Assembly: GCA_039545275.1 (NCBI GenBank)
Contig: BCHS01000009.1
Span: 248,001 to 312,000, forward strand
DNA length: 64,000 nt
Reading direction: 5' to 3'
From: Pseudomicrostroma phylloplanum
Lineage: Eukaryota; Basidiomycota; Exobasidiomycetes; Microstromatales
Shown: positions 51,513 through 61,093 of the stretch, piece after piece
Position numbering within the stretch: position 1 is the stretch's first letter
Layout: the number at the start of each line of letters is the position of its first letter
Program-made: the position numbers and the translations under genes
Notes under the pieces: generated by a model
The model's database searches: none
Seen by the model: the letters and a program-made list of their open reading frames with translations, nothing else
Told to the model about the DNA's origin: nothing

Positions 51513-51540
51513 CGTGCGCGTGTGTGTGTGTGTGTGCGTG
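51513..51540. repeat. (TG/GC)n dinucleotide repeat
   Basis: A run of TG dinucleotides interrupted by GC at both ends (CGTGCGCGTGTGTG...TGCGTG). It is purine-pyrimidine alternating, so Z-DNA is possible. Confidence 0.85.
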
Positions 51541-51661
51541 CTTGCTTGCAAGGGGTCTCGGCAAGTGCTGTGGTGCCGCTCACCTGGCGCGGCCTGGGCT
51601 TCGCTGCCGTGCAGCCAGCCAGCATGTGAGTGAGTGACAGGCTAAACTCAGACGCCGCTCC

Positions 51662-51682
51662 CTGCTGCTGCTGCTGCTGCTG
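51662..51682. repeat. (CTG)7 trinucleotide repeat
   Basis: Seven perfect CTG units in non-coding DNA. Confidence 0.9.
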
Positions 51683-51756
51683 TCCCTCCGCCCGCCCGCT
51701 CTTCTGGCCCCCACCTGCCCGCGCCTGCCCGCTTAGCACCATCACGACCGAAGCAA

Positions 51757-51757
51757 G

Positions 51758-51792
<35 letters not shown>
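51757..51792. repeat. (GCAG)9 tetranucleotide microsatellite
   Basis: Nine perfect GCAG units 600 bp upstream of the Ser-rich gene's ATG. The related GCAAGCAG just before them suggests expansion by slippage. Confidence 0.92.
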
Positions 51793-51793
<1 letters not shown>

Positions 51794-52392
51794 CGAGGCA
51801 GCAGTCAAGGCAGAGACGGGGAGGTCCCACCCAACCTCGCTCTTCCACGATCCTGATACAGTCATCATTACCATCATTCCCCTCCTTCCACATCTACTAT
51901 CCTTTACGACCCCCTTTGACGACCATCGCGCATTTACAGAGCCAGCCTCGTAGTCTCAAATCTACCCTGATCGGCCCTTCTTATCTTCCTCGGCCTTTGT
52001 CTTCCACGCTCCTTTGCACTTCTTCTCACCGCCGCCACGTCCGCTCAGTCCCCCTTGACTCGAGTCACTCCTTTACATCCACCCTCTCAATACGTTCCTG
52101 GCGATTCGCGCGAGCAGGCAAACGATCTAAGAGGCCCGCCCAAGGCTGTGTCTCCGTGCCTTGTGCCTTTTCGCCTAGTCACCGCCTCGCCCCGCCGGCT
52201 GGGAACGTTGTGGCCCCCCGACCAGATTGGTCTTAGCACTCCTGCAAAGCCCGCCTAGATACAAGCCAGGACAAAGACAAAGTGGCATTTCAGGCGAACA
52301 GCGACGAGTGGGTCCTACTCTAGCGCCCTGCGCCCAGCGGCCTTGCCCTCGCAAAGTCGCTGTTGGTCATCCCCTGTCAATCTCCGCCCAGG

Positions 52393-55300
52393 ATGAAGGT
52401 CACTACTGCTGCTAGCCCAGTCGTGGGTCTTGCCTCGGATACTTCTGCGACGGCAACCATTGCCACCGGGAGCAGTGCAGACCGACGGCCCGGATCGTCC
52501 AGAGTGAGAAGGCCGCCCAAACGGTTGCTCTCACCGCCACCGCAACCCCGGCAGCAAAGACAACACTCGTCCCTGTCTTCTTCCCCTGTCCCCCCGGCCC
52601 CATCATCATCTTCGTCGACGATAACAACGACAGTCACGCTCCCCTCTTCGCCATCGTCCTCTGTGCATACAGCAACCAAGGCAGAGGCAGCCCATACGTC
52701 TGACAAAGCCATTCAAACACAGCGCTCATCTTCGTCGTCTTCGCGTCCAGAGATGAATGCAAGTCGGGTATCGTCTCCCAGCGTGACTGCCAAGACAGAT
52801 GGCAAGACCACCAGCAACAGTAGCAGAAAAGCATCATCAGCAAACATCAACACAGGCATTTCAGACACAAATGCCTCTCCCGCCGAGTCCCGCGACTGCC
52901 AAGCAGCAGATGCTGCTAATGCAAGCCAAGACGACTCAACCACTGGTCCTGGCAAGCGCAAGCGTAAGCCTAGTACATTAGGTCGTCCACCTTCCACCAT
53001 CACTATCGCTCCTCTTCCTTCTACGTCTGCTGGCTCAGGCAGCAGCGGTAGCTGCAGCAAGCGGGACGCGGGCATCGGCAACGGCTCCCAGAAGAGCAGG
53101 GTTTCCCCTTCCATCTCGGGTGCATCTTCATCGGAGCCTGGCAAGTTCCGTATCAAGGTTAGACACTCGGCGGGCTCTTCCTTGTTGAAGAGACCGAACC
53201 TGCCCAGTGTTTCTGAGAACGCGGTGGGGTATGACTCAGACGGAGGGCAGGCTGCTCCGCTTCGAGGCGAGGGCTTGCAGTATTATATGGAGGCTCAGAT
53301 GCGGGCTGCAAGAGATGATGGCATGGAAGTAGAGGACGATGGCGATGTTGATGATGTGGATCACCTCGCTGCTCCGCCGCTTCTCTACCAGCGAAGTCGA
53401 TCTGGGCATGCAGCCATTGGCAAAGCCTCTTCAGAGGCGAGAAGGACCGCCTCTCCCGCTACTACTACCAATGGTCGCAAACGCATAGCTCAGTACAAGG
53501 CCCCATCCGGTGTCTCTACAGCCATTGTTCCTTTGCAACAAGGCCAGTCTCGTCACCAGCTTCAGAAGCCGCAACGACAGGTTGCCCACCACCGGATCAA
53601 GTCGATGCCATCCATCTCCAGTCATGTGCTGCCGAGCATCTTCCGCTGCCAAAGAAGCTCATTGGACACTGCAGATCTCGGCGACGTGTCTGGCGCAGAA
53701 ACAACAGATGCCGAGGACGAGGATGACTTCCACAGGGAGATGATGGAGGCCGACTTTGATGCCTTTGACTCAGGGGAGAACTGGATGGCAAAGTCAGGCG
53801 AAGTTGACACGCCCGCTACCACACCTCGAAGCCCTCAGTCAACCTGCGATCCTCTGTCTGACCACCACGAAGTGGCCTCTTCGGGCAAAGCTTCTGTGCG
53901 AAGCTCTTCGGATCCAGAGGTTCCAGCAGTGGCTCCTGCCATGGCGGACACGTTGAGCAGTGAGAGCACTGGCTCGAATGGCAGCAAGAGTAGTGGCTCT
54001 TCGAACGCAGGAGACGGGAAGGCCGCCAAGAAGGAAGTCAGCAACTCTACCGAAGCCTCTCGTGACGCGGTGTTTGCCCACGCGCTTCCTCCTTCCTCGA
54101 GGAGGACGCAGACCCATGCGGGCCTTCTCACTCTCTCACTGCCCTATGACGAAACGAAGGTCTACACATCTCCCATTGGCAAGCAGGGCATGACTACTCC
54201 CATCCTCAAGCGCTCCTCGACTGGGCATGGTAGCGGAGTCCGGGTGGTTCGCATCAAGGAAGAGCAGGACGAAGAGGACGAGTCGGCTTCGCATCAGCTC
54301 TTGCGTCTTCTGCACGACAGCGCCCAAGCGCGTCTGGAAGGGCGCACAAAGGTGCATGACCACGAGGGAACCACCTCTCCGCCCCTTAGTCCGACTCAGG
54401 CTCTCCTCAAGGCTGGTACAAGCCGCGACAATCACCTCAATCTACCAGGCACGGCTTCCTTGACGAGCAGCCCGTTCCTCTCTGCTGTGCACCACCAAGC
54501 AAGCAGTGTGAGCCGACCTGGTACCCCGCCCGCTGGATTCAACCTCCCGCCATCGATCGTAGCACGAGAAGAGTCGCCTGCCGTTTCGCCAGCTTCGACA
54601 CACCAAGATCTGCGCGACGTCTCGCCATTCCCCAATGGAGCTGACGACGAAGACGATGCTGCGGAGGGTTCGTCGAGGAGGACTGACAGCTCGCCTCTGC
54701 ACGCCGATGATGGTGAGGACGGCAACGACACGCCCTCGCACCTCAGCGCCTTCTCGCCAGAAGCCACGGATGCCGACTTGCGCGACCCGCTTTTTAGTCT
54801 TCCGGAGACTATGGATCTGGACGACATCGATGTTGCCTATGGCGGAAAAGGCAGGGCCGCCCTGCTCAGCTCGTCTCAGGCTCGGCACGCCGCTATGGTC
54901 TCGAGTGGACAGAGCATTAGCTTGCGTGTGGAAAGCATCGTCGCCTCTGGAGACGCAGGAAGTTCTCAGCAATTAGAGCAGAAGGAGAACCTCATCCAGG
55001 TGCCCAGCCGTATCGCGGAAGAGAAAGCCGCAATCGCTGAGGAAGACAAGACGAGCAGTGTGCCAGCTACGAAAGGGCGGCGACGCGGCGTCAAGCGATC
55101 GTCTGACGTCTTCGACGAGAAGGCCGATGTGGCAGAGGACAAGGAGGAAGAGGTCGCCCCTGTGAACCTCATCAACACCACACCAGCGCGCAAGTCCCGT
55201 AAAGGAGCGGGCGATGAGACTGCCACTGCTGTGAACAAGCAGACTTCCCCTGCCCTCGCCAAAGACGTGGAAGCGAAGGTCGCTCAGAAGGACACCAAGA

Positions 55301-55704
55301 CGACCACCCCTGCGAAGAACAAGAAGGGCGGTCGCGCTTCTGGTGGAGCTGCTGCTGCTGCTGCGCAAGTAACGCCAACATCTGGCCGCAAGGCAGCAGC
55401 GGGCAAAGTCGCCAGCGCAGACGAGCCAGTGTCAGTAGCAGCGGAGCAAGACGCAGAAGATCTCGATGCGGCGGAGCGCGAGGAAGTGGAAAAGGAGCAG
55501 ATGCCCGTCACACCGGCGCGCTCCTCGACGGCGATGACGCGCAAGGGCGCCAAGTCGCCTGGATCTGCTTCCGCCTCTGCGAAGAAGCAGGTGGAGAAGA
55601 AGACGGCAGTTGTGGAGCTTGTCGAGCCGGAGAAGAAGAAGGAGACGGGCAACGCGGCAGCGGTGGCTCTCAAGAGGACACGATCCAGGAAGGGAGGAAA
55701 ATAG
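52393..55704 (+). CDS. Large Ser/Thr/Ala-rich protein of unknown function, probably nuclear
   Basis: The gene is intronless, 1103 residues from ATG 52393. Most of the chain is low complexity: poly-Ser and Ser/Pro stretches near the N-terminus with basic clusters (RVRRPPKRLL, KRKRKPS), acidic blocks (DVDDVDHL, EDEDDFHREMMEADFDAFDSG) and an Ala/Lys-rich end with TP-K/R motifs (TTPAKNKKGG, KRTRSRKGGK). More ordered-looking pieces are GKFRIKVRHSAGSSLLKRP, GLLTLSLPYDETKVYTSPIG and VRVVRIKEEQDEEDE, which may be conserved short motifs. Repeated Ser-Pro and Thr-Pro sites suggest regulation by proline-directed kinases. Composition points to a nuclear or chromatin role; I recognise no domain. An upstream non-ATG extension of the frame was ignored. 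Confidence 0.78.
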   Translation: MKVTTAASPVVGLASDTSATATIATGSSADRRPGSSRVRRPPKRLLSPPPQPRQQRQHSSLSSSPVPPAPSSSSSTITTTVTLPSSPSSSVHTATKAEAAHTSDKAIQTQRSSSSSSRPEMNASRVSSPSVTAKTDGKTTSNSSRKASSANINTGISDTNASPAESRDCQAADAANASQDDSTTGPGKRKRKPSTLGRPPSTITIAPLPSTSAGSGSSGSCSKRDAGIGNGSQKSRVSPSISGASSSEPGKFRIKVRHSAGSSLLKRPNLPSVSENAVGYDSDGGQAAPLRGEGLQYYMEAQMRAARDDGMEVEDDGDVDDVDHLAAPPLLYQRSRSGHAAIGKASSEARRTASPATTTNGRKRIAQYKAPSGVSTAIVPLQQGQSRHQLQKPQRQVAHHRIKSMPSISSHVLPSIFRCQRSSLDTADLGDVSGAETTDAEDEDDFHREMMEADFDAFDSGENWMAKSGEVDTPATTPRSPQSTCDPLSDHHEVASSGKASVRSSSDPEVPAVAPAMADTLSSESTGSNGSKSSGSSNAGDGKAAKKEVSNSTEASRDAVFAHALPPSSRRTQTHAGLLTLSLPYDETKVYTSPIGKQGMTTPILKRSSTGHGSGVRVVRIKEEQDEEDESASHQLLRLLHDSAQARLEGRTKVHDHEGTTSPPLSPTQALLKAGTSRDNHLNLPGTASLTSSPFLSAVHHQASSVSRPGTPPAGFNLPPSIVAREESPAVSPASTHQDLRDVSPFPNGADDEDDAAEGSSRRTDSSPLHADDGEDGNDTPSHLSAFSPEATDADLRDPLFSLPETMDLDDIDVAYGGKGRAALLSSSQARHAAMVSSGQSISLRVESIVASGDAGSSQQLEQKENLIQVPSRIAEEKAAIAEEDKTSSVPATKGRRRGVKRSSDVFDEKADVAEDKEEEVAPVNLINTTPARKSRKGAGDETATAVNKQTSPALAKDVEAKVAQKDTKTTTPAKNKKGGRASGGAAAAAAQVTPTSGRKAAAGKVASADEPVSVAAEQDAEDLDAAEREEVEKEQMPVTPARSSTAMTRKGAKSPGSASASAKKQVEKKTAVVELVEPEKKKETGNAAAVALKRTRSRKGGK

Positions 55705-56180
55705 AGGCGGGGCGAGGCAGGCCTAATTCGACGGGACGGAAGAGAAGGAGTAGGACGCGCCAGCGCGACGAAAGGATAAAGATAATTCACTACATAGCCC
55801 GGCTAGAAGGATCAAAAGGGAAAGAAAAACAGGCAGAGAAGGGGAGAAATACGATAATCCACGCGGGACTGAAGATATCAAAAGACAAAACTTATACTCT
55901 GTACTACCACCATTTCACCATCTCACCACTTGAATCTCGATCCCTATTGGCTCGTTGGCTCCCGAGGGTTGCCATCTAATACTTCACATTCCCGTTCTTC
56001 GTGCTGTGCTGTGCTGCTGCTGGTGGTCGTGGTCGTCCTGGGCTGCTGAAGGGGATCGTGATGTGAGAGGTCCGACAAGGCTGGGTATAGGGATCGAACG
56101 TAGTACCGCCCTCCGGCCGCATCTGGCCCGCTGTGTATATATGTTTGACGACGCCGCATTTCTCTTATCCGAAAAGTTGG
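55705..56180 (+). other. Spacer between the Ser-rich gene and the tRNA
   Basis: It contains the 3'UTR of the upstream gene and AT-rich DNA at 55780-55930. No coding gene is seen. Confidence 0.45.
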
Positions 56181-56288
56181 GACAATTTAGCTCAGTTGGT
56201 TAGAGCGTGGAGCTAATATGCCTTCTGACTGCTACAAACAGTCTCCAATATTACTCCAAGGTCAACAGTTCGAGCCTGTTACTTGTCA
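56181..56288 (+). tRNA. tRNA-Ile (anticodon AAU), with a 34-nt intron
   Basis: The mature molecule is 74 nt plus an intron at 56219-56252. The acceptor stem GACAATT/ACTTGTC pairs at six of seven positions (T6 opposite C67). The D arm is GCTC-AGTTGGTTA-GAGC, with internal A box. The anticodon stem is TGGAG/CTCCA with loop C-T-AAT-A-A and anticodon at 56215-56217. The variable loop is AGGTC. The T arm is AACAG-TTCGAGC-CTGTT, containing the B box. The intron sits after base 37, as in eukaryotic nuclear tRNAs, and its 3' end (AATATT) can pair with the anticodon region TAATAT, the usual substrate fold for the tRNA endonuclease. The D-to-anticodon part matches known nuclear tRNA-Ile(AAU) closely. 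The discriminator base is A. The acceptor mismatch slightly lowers confidence that it is active. Confidence 0.88.
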
Positions 56289-56303
56289 GCTTTGCTTTTC
56301 GTC

Positions 56304-56309
56304 TTTTTT
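56304..56309 (+). terminator. RNA polymerase III terminator (T6)
   Basis: Six consecutive T lie 16 nt after the tRNA end, preceded by a weaker TTTT at 56295-56298. This supports transcription of the tRNA from its internal promoter. Confidence 0.7.
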
Positions 56310-56533
56310 GGCCCTGGCAGTGCTGTGATGTACAGCTGGAGAACTTTTGCCCGGTGCTCACGCTGCGTCTGTTGTGATCGAGATTCACTATGCTAGGCGT
56401 CATTCTCTGGTACTGTTGAAATTGAAGATAGTCGTTACGCTAACGCAATGTTGGTATGCAAAGATTCGTTCTCCGCGTCGTCGCCCATCATCCTCTGCCA
56501 CCGGTCATATGCGACTCAGAGATACAAGCTTCT

Positions 56534-59500
56534 TCACGGCCGCCTCCTGAACCACAACACGTACGGGCTATTGCTCATGATCCTCTTCTCCCCTTCGCTC
56601 ACTCCATTGCTCGAGGGCCCCACTGTGCGCGAATCATCGCAGTACCACCACTGGCCTGCACTCTTGATGCTGGCAGTGTAGTGTCCAGTATTGAGGCTGC
56701 CAAAGTGGTGCGTGACGCTGTACAGGTCATACACAAAGGGCGGCACCTGACTGCGCGAGGTGGGTACGCCCTGGCTTGTCGCATAGGACTTGGCCAGGGC
56801 GGGGGAGAGGGGCGCGGGAACGTAATTGGTCAGGTCGAGCCCCTGGATGGGGAACGTCACCTGCGTCTCGATCTTGTCTGTAAAGGGTCCCTTGAAGGAG
56901 AAGCGCTTCAAGTGAATCAGGAGGATCATGGGCAGACGAGAGATGCTCAGCCGCTTCGTCGCCTTGCGAGGCTTTTTGCAGGCGGGACAGAACCAGGCGT
57001 CGGCCTTGTCCATCACCTCCTCCTTGACGAAGGCGTCCAGACACTGGAAGAGCGTCGCCTTGGTCACGCCACGCCCACTTGGAATAGGCAGAGAGAGGTA
57101 CATAAAGGCATTGTACGTCGTGGAAGTCTTGCCGCACGTCAGACAGGTCATCTTGTTGCGGAACTGACCTTGGAACCAGTCGACGATGAGGGAGTCGTTG
57201 CGCTGACGGTAGATGGTCCACTCTTTCACGCTGGCCACCTGTTGCGGAAGCGTCTCCAGCTCGTCCTCTCGCTCTGGAGTCATATCCACCGGAGGCGGCT
57301 TGTGCACTACGTAATTCAAGTCCTCGTGGAGGCCGTCCAGCAAGAATGCCAAGAACTCTTGGCTGTCGTGCTGGTCATAGCCTCGAAACGTTGATGCAAA
57401 GCGCGAGATGGCTTCCCGAAACGTCACCGGCGACACGAAAGTGTACTGCTCTGACCACATGACCTTGAGCAGATGTGCAAAGGCTTCCGCCAAGGCACCC
57501 TGAGTACCCAATGGGTTCACCGTATTGATGGCCTTCTTGTAGCTTCCGTCCAGCATGAACTTGGCAAGAGGAATCGTGGCACTCAGACACTGCAAGGTAG
57601 CGTTCTGATAGCAGCTGTTTCCCACATTCTTGAGACCGGTCAGACCTATCCGCAAGTCGTCAAAGGCCGGTAGCATGCGAATATTCGTACGCGAGCCTGC
57701 CGATGCCAAAGCCGTGTTCGGAATATTTGGAGGCCTTCGGGCTATCTCCGGTGAAGTCTGGCCACGTGCAGCAGCAGACGCTGGCGATGACATGGACTGG
57801 GTATGAGCATGAGACGTCATCGACCGAGTCGAGATACCGTTCGAAGGCACAGCGGCTGGAGGTGGTTGAGGACCGGACTTCAGCTGAGGGTAATCGAAGC
57901 CGCCAGACATTGAGCGGCCAGGCATAGAGGGTGCCGATGAAGGCATGCCGCTGCCATAGGGTATCGAGGGCTGGTTCTGAAAGATGCCATCTCTGGCGCC
58001 TGCAGAGGGAGGGAAGCTCGGCGCTCCAGCCGGAGGAGCTGAGCCTCCAGGGGTCATAGGGCCTTGGTACGCCTTTGCTGGGACAGACAGGCCGGCGTAT
58101 TGTGCACCGGCTGAGAAGCCACCAGCGCCCACTCGATACGTCGAGGTGGGAGACTCTCTGCCTGTGTGCTCTTGAGCAACGAAGCCCTGTCGCCTCTGTT
58201 TCTTGAGCAGTTCATCCTCTTCCTGCACTGATGTTCTCCGAAGCGAAGACGCTGATGGAGGACCGCCTTTGACATTTCTGCCGTTTGTGCTTGCCGATTG
58301 CGGAGGCCCACCGGCCAGTGCAGTCCGGTCCTCTACTTTATGTCTCCAGCTTTCCCAACCTCCCACCAGCAGCAGTGGAGCGTTCTTCAAGGTCTTTGCA
58401 AATTCATGCTCATAGATGGCCTTGACGACGATGTCGAGATTTTCCCAAGCTCTGAACGCCTCGTCGTAAGTCGGCCATCCGTGTATTGCAGGATTGTAGC
58501 CGCTAGCACTGGGCGGCCCTAATGAGCGAGTGCTGCGATCGTAGATTACCACAGCATCAAAGGCGTTGCGGTTGGCAAATGCATTCTGCTCGACGGAAGG
58601 CGCCAGCAGAAGCTTGTCTTCTAGCTCGGAGGACGTCATACCCCTTCGAAGGATTACTCCGCCCTCGAGGCAGACGGCCTCTGCGACTGAGCCTATCCCG
58701 ACTCTTCCAGCTTGGAACTCTTCCCTCGACCGCAAGTCCAACAGCAAGATGTCTGCTCCGCGCTTCCGTATCATTCTTGTCTCACCCGCACCACCATTCT
58801 CTTGCGATGTGGCGCCGTTGCTAGCCTGCACTCTCTCGAAGCCTGGGTTGAGCAGGGACCACAATTCTTCCACCTTGATGTGATTGCCTCTAGGAATTGC
58901 CGCCTTCGGACCTGCTGTCTCTGTACTCTTGGGCCTGGCAGAAGCCCTCGAAGCAGGCAGAAGCGCTCCTTGACGAGGTGCTGGGCCCTTTGGCTTCGAA
59001 CTTGGGGAAGGCAATGAGGGCGGAGTAGAGCCCGACGGTGCAGCGTTGTAGTCAAATGGTCTCGGCACATCGCGGCCTAGCGAGAGCTCCGTAGGCAGCG
59101 CAGGAGGGTTCGGAAGTGGTCTCCGAGCGCCAGGTGCATGCGAGGGAGCCATGGGGAATGCACTCCCCTCGTCCTCCTGCGGGTCTTCCTGATCTGTGCC
59201 CCGAGCATGAGGATGGGCTGTTGAAACTGGAGGAAGACGGTCCGGATGAGGTACCACTTGGTCGAACTCGTCCAGTGTCGGGTATGTATCCTTGAATTGG
59301 GCTACGTTGGGTAGAGGTGCGGTTGATGAGCCTGTGTCTCCTCCAGCACCAGACCCTGGATTCGACCTAGCTGGACTGCCTGGCTCGCTGAAGCGCTTAT
59401 CCATTGACACTGCACCCATGCCACCTGACCGTAATGCTGCGAGTCTGTCTGTCAGACTGCCTACATGGTCGGCATCTCCCGAGAGTCCTCCTGCGTTCAG

Positions 59501-60241
59501 TATTGGCGTTTGCGAGCCGGAGCCCGAACCTGCACCTGCCGCATCACGCTGCGTCGCTGGCAGGCGTATCGTCGAGTTCATCAGCACCGAAGCCGCATCG
59601 CCTGCATCGCCTGCCCCATCTGTCCGAAGCTGCTTAGCCGGTCCAGGCTCTGCAGGGGGTGGGGGAGCTGAGAGAGCTCCGCGATTCAGAGTAGTAGACG
59701 TGGAAGGGGAGAGCTGCGAGCTTGACGCAGAAGCTAGAGACGTGGAAGAAGAGGCTCTTTGTCTAGCCTGTAAGGAGGCATTCATCTCCTCCCTCTGCTT
59801 GAGTGTGTCCTCGATTCTAGTTGCCCTGGAGATGACATCTGTCAACCTCTGCATGAGATCTTGATACCTATAGTACGTCTGATTCCTGGAAGCGACAATC
59901 TGCGGCCATTCTGGGTGCTTGCTGATGAACGCAGCAACATTGGCCGCCTTGATGTAGTTGACAAATGCAGATTCGAGGTGGCCTTGGCGATCACTGCCCT
60001 CTGCCTTTTCGAGAAGGGCTGCTGCTGCTCCCAGATAGCTTCTGACTGAGAACGAGGGATCGAGATTGGCCCTTGCCTGCTTTCTTAGGTTGCTGGGATG
60101 GTTTGGTGATAAGACAGATGAACTCGAAGAGGCAGGCAGGCCAGAGGAGGACGAGGAAGGAGTAGCCGCCTTGGCCCTGGGAGATGGTGCCGAGGGGGTC
60201 AGCGGTGAATGACCCCCATTGGCCGCCGTCGAAGGCGGCAT
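56534..60241 (-). CDS. DOA4: Doa4/USP8-like ubiquitin carboxyl-terminal hydrolase
   Basis: A single exon of 1235 residues. The N-terminal ~150 residues form a helical USP8-dimerisation-like region (SYLGAAAALLEKAEG, AFVNYIKAANVAAFISKHPEW, RYQDLMQRLTDVI). A Ser/Pro-rich linker leads to a rhodanese domain (about 452-610; IKVEELWSLLNPG, ILLLDLRSREEF). A Ser/Gly/Pro linker is followed by the USP domain from about 868, with Cys877 in GLKNVGNSCYQNATLQCLS, the QHDSQEFLAFLLDGL segment, two CxxC zinc pairs and the His box NTGHYTASI, ending SPYVLWFRRRP. Doa4 recovers ubiquitin from cargo at endosomes before vesicle budding. Domain order matches Doa4/USP8. The Cys box has Ser and Gln where GNTCYMNS is usual, and the Cys itself is present. 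Yeast paralogue Ubp5 is the alternative name. Confidence 0.92.
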   Translation of the reverse strand: MPPSTAANGGHSPLTPSAPSPRAKAATPSSSSSGLPASSSSSVLSPNHPSNLRKQARANLDPSFSVRSYLGAAAALLEKAEGSDRQGHLESAFVNYIKAANVAAFISKHPEWPQIVASRNQTYYRYQDLMQRLTDVISRATRIEDTLKQREEMNASLQARQRASSSTSLASASSSQLSPSTSTTLNRGALSAPPPPAEPGPAKQLRTDGAGDAGDAASVLMNSTIRLPATQRDAAGAGSGSGSQTPILNAGGLSGDADHVGSLTDRLAALRSGGMGAVSMDKRFSEPGSPARSNPGSGAGGDTGSSTAPLPNVAQFKDTYPTLDEFDQVVPHPDRLPPVSTAHPHARGTDQEDPQEDEGSAFPMAPSHAPGARRPLPNPPALPTELSLGRDVPRPFDYNAAPSGSTPPSLPSPSSKPKGPAPRQGALLPASRASARPKSTETAGPKAAIPRGNHIKVEELWSLLNPGFERVQASNGATSQENGGAGETRMIRKRGADILLLDLRSREEFQAGRVGIGSVAEAVCLEGGVILRRGMTSSELEDKLLLAPSVEQNAFANRNAFDAVVIYDRSTRSLGPPSASGYNPAIHGWPTYDEAFRAWENLDIVVKAIYEHEFAKTLKNAPLLLVGGWESWRHKVEDRTALAGGPPQSASTNGRNVKGGPPSASSLRRTSVQEEDELLKKQRRQGFVAQEHTGRESPTSTYRVGAGGFSAGAQYAGLSVPAKAYQGPMTPGGSAPPAGAPSFPPSAGARDGIFQNQPSIPYGSGMPSSAPSMPGRSMSGGFDYPQLKSGPQPPPAAVPSNGISTRSMTSHAHTQSMSSPASAAARGQTSPEIARRPPNIPNTALASAGSRTNIRMLPAFDDLRIGLTGLKNVGNSCYQNATLQCLSATIPLAKFMLDGSYKKAINTVNPLGTQGALAEAFAHLLKVMWSEQYTFVSPVTFREAISRFASTFRGYDQHDSQEFLAFLLDGLHEDLNYVVHKPPPVDMTPEREDELETLPQQVASVKEWTIYRQRNDSLIVDWFQGQFRNKMTCLTCGKTSTTYNAFMYLSLPIPSGRGVTKATLFQCLDAFVKEEVMDKADAWFCPACKKPRKATKRLSISRLPMILLIHLKRFSFKGPFTDKIETQVTFPIQGLDLTNYVPAPLSPALAKSYATSQGVPTSRSQVPPFVYDLYSVTHHFGSLNTGHYTASIKSAGQWWYCDDSRTVGPSSNGVSEGEKRIMSNSPYVLWFRRRP

Positions 60242-61093
60242 ATCAGGGAATAGTGGCTCTGGGAGTAGCGAGGAGCTTATGGCCGAGCAACGTCTCGATG
60301 AGGCGGCTCAGATACCCGCTCAGCAGCCGGGACGGCCAGAAAGGCGTCGGGAGGTGGAGGGCACCCGTGAGAAGCTATCAGGAGCTGCAGAAATTGTGAG
60401 AGATACTGAACGATGGGTGGTATGCTGTAAGATTCGACGAGTCACCTTGCCCGCTGTTCCAAATAGAGGTATGCGAGCTCTTCCGCGTCAAGCCAAGCAG
60501 GATAGGAGGCGTAGAATGGCGGTCGTAGAGGGTAAGAGCTGTGCTTCCGTCCTGAGGGGGACAAGAGACGATGCACGCTGCAACAAGCTCGTGAGACGCA
60601 GCTTTGGCAGAACCTTTGGTCGTCAAGGTCGTGATCAGTGAGATGGACCTAGGTCTGTGGCAGTCGTAGAGGTCCACACAGAGAGAGATGGTGATGGTGG
60701 TGGTGTGTGCCAAGGTGGAAGTCTCACGGCCACCGGCCTACCCAGGCCTGCCTCGGTCCGGAACGCGCAACCCCGCTCACTCGCTTCCGCGCCTGGAGAC
60801 CCTGTTACCGTATAACAGCTCTCACCACACTCTCGCTGCGACCTCTGCATTGGGCTTTCGTTATCACTACATGGCATTCAAGAAGAGGGACGTTTATATT
60901 GTGGTGGCACAAAGACTCTAGGTGACTATTACAAGCGATGGGACTTCCCTGAAGTCTCCTGATCTGCTTCTTGCTGGGCAATTGTTCGGGATTTCCACCT
61001 CCACCTCAGCATTCCAGGGTATCAGAACCGAGTCTGCCACAGATAGCTCTACCAGCGTCAGGTTGGTGTCAAAGGGCACAGGCTTTCGTCCGT
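60242..61093 (-). other. Intergenic: deubiquitinase promoter and elongase 3'UTR
   Basis: About 850 bp in a minus-strand tandem. A GATGGTGATGGTGGTGGTG micro-repeat lies near 60687-60706. Open frames on both strands look non-coding. Confidence 0.4.

Larger units (their letters stand above)
51249..52392 (+). other. Repeat-bearing intergenic region before the Ser-rich gene
   Basis: It holds the aldolase 3'UTR, three simple-sequence repeats (listed separately) and a C/T-rich leader from about 51840 to 52110. Open frames here mostly read through the repeats and look non-coding. Confidence 0.5.

Noticed and set aside
51757..51792. CRISPR-like array
   Set aside because: The direct repeats are a 4-bp microsatellite without spacers, and the genome is eukaryotic.
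51341..51893. Frames with Cys-Leu-Pro-Ala and Arg-Gln-Ala-Gly repeats
   Set aside because: They simply translate the (GCAG)n and (CTG)n microsatellites; no conserved start or domain.
56456..57394. 312-codon plus-strand frame antisense to the deubiquitinase
   Set aside because: The opposite strand encodes the USP catalytic domain with all motifs; this is a composition shadow.
18307..60241. Rsp5 and the Doa4-like deubiquitinase as a linked ubiquitin module
   Set aside because: They act in the same pathway but are 35 kb apart with many unrelated genes between, so no cluster is implied.
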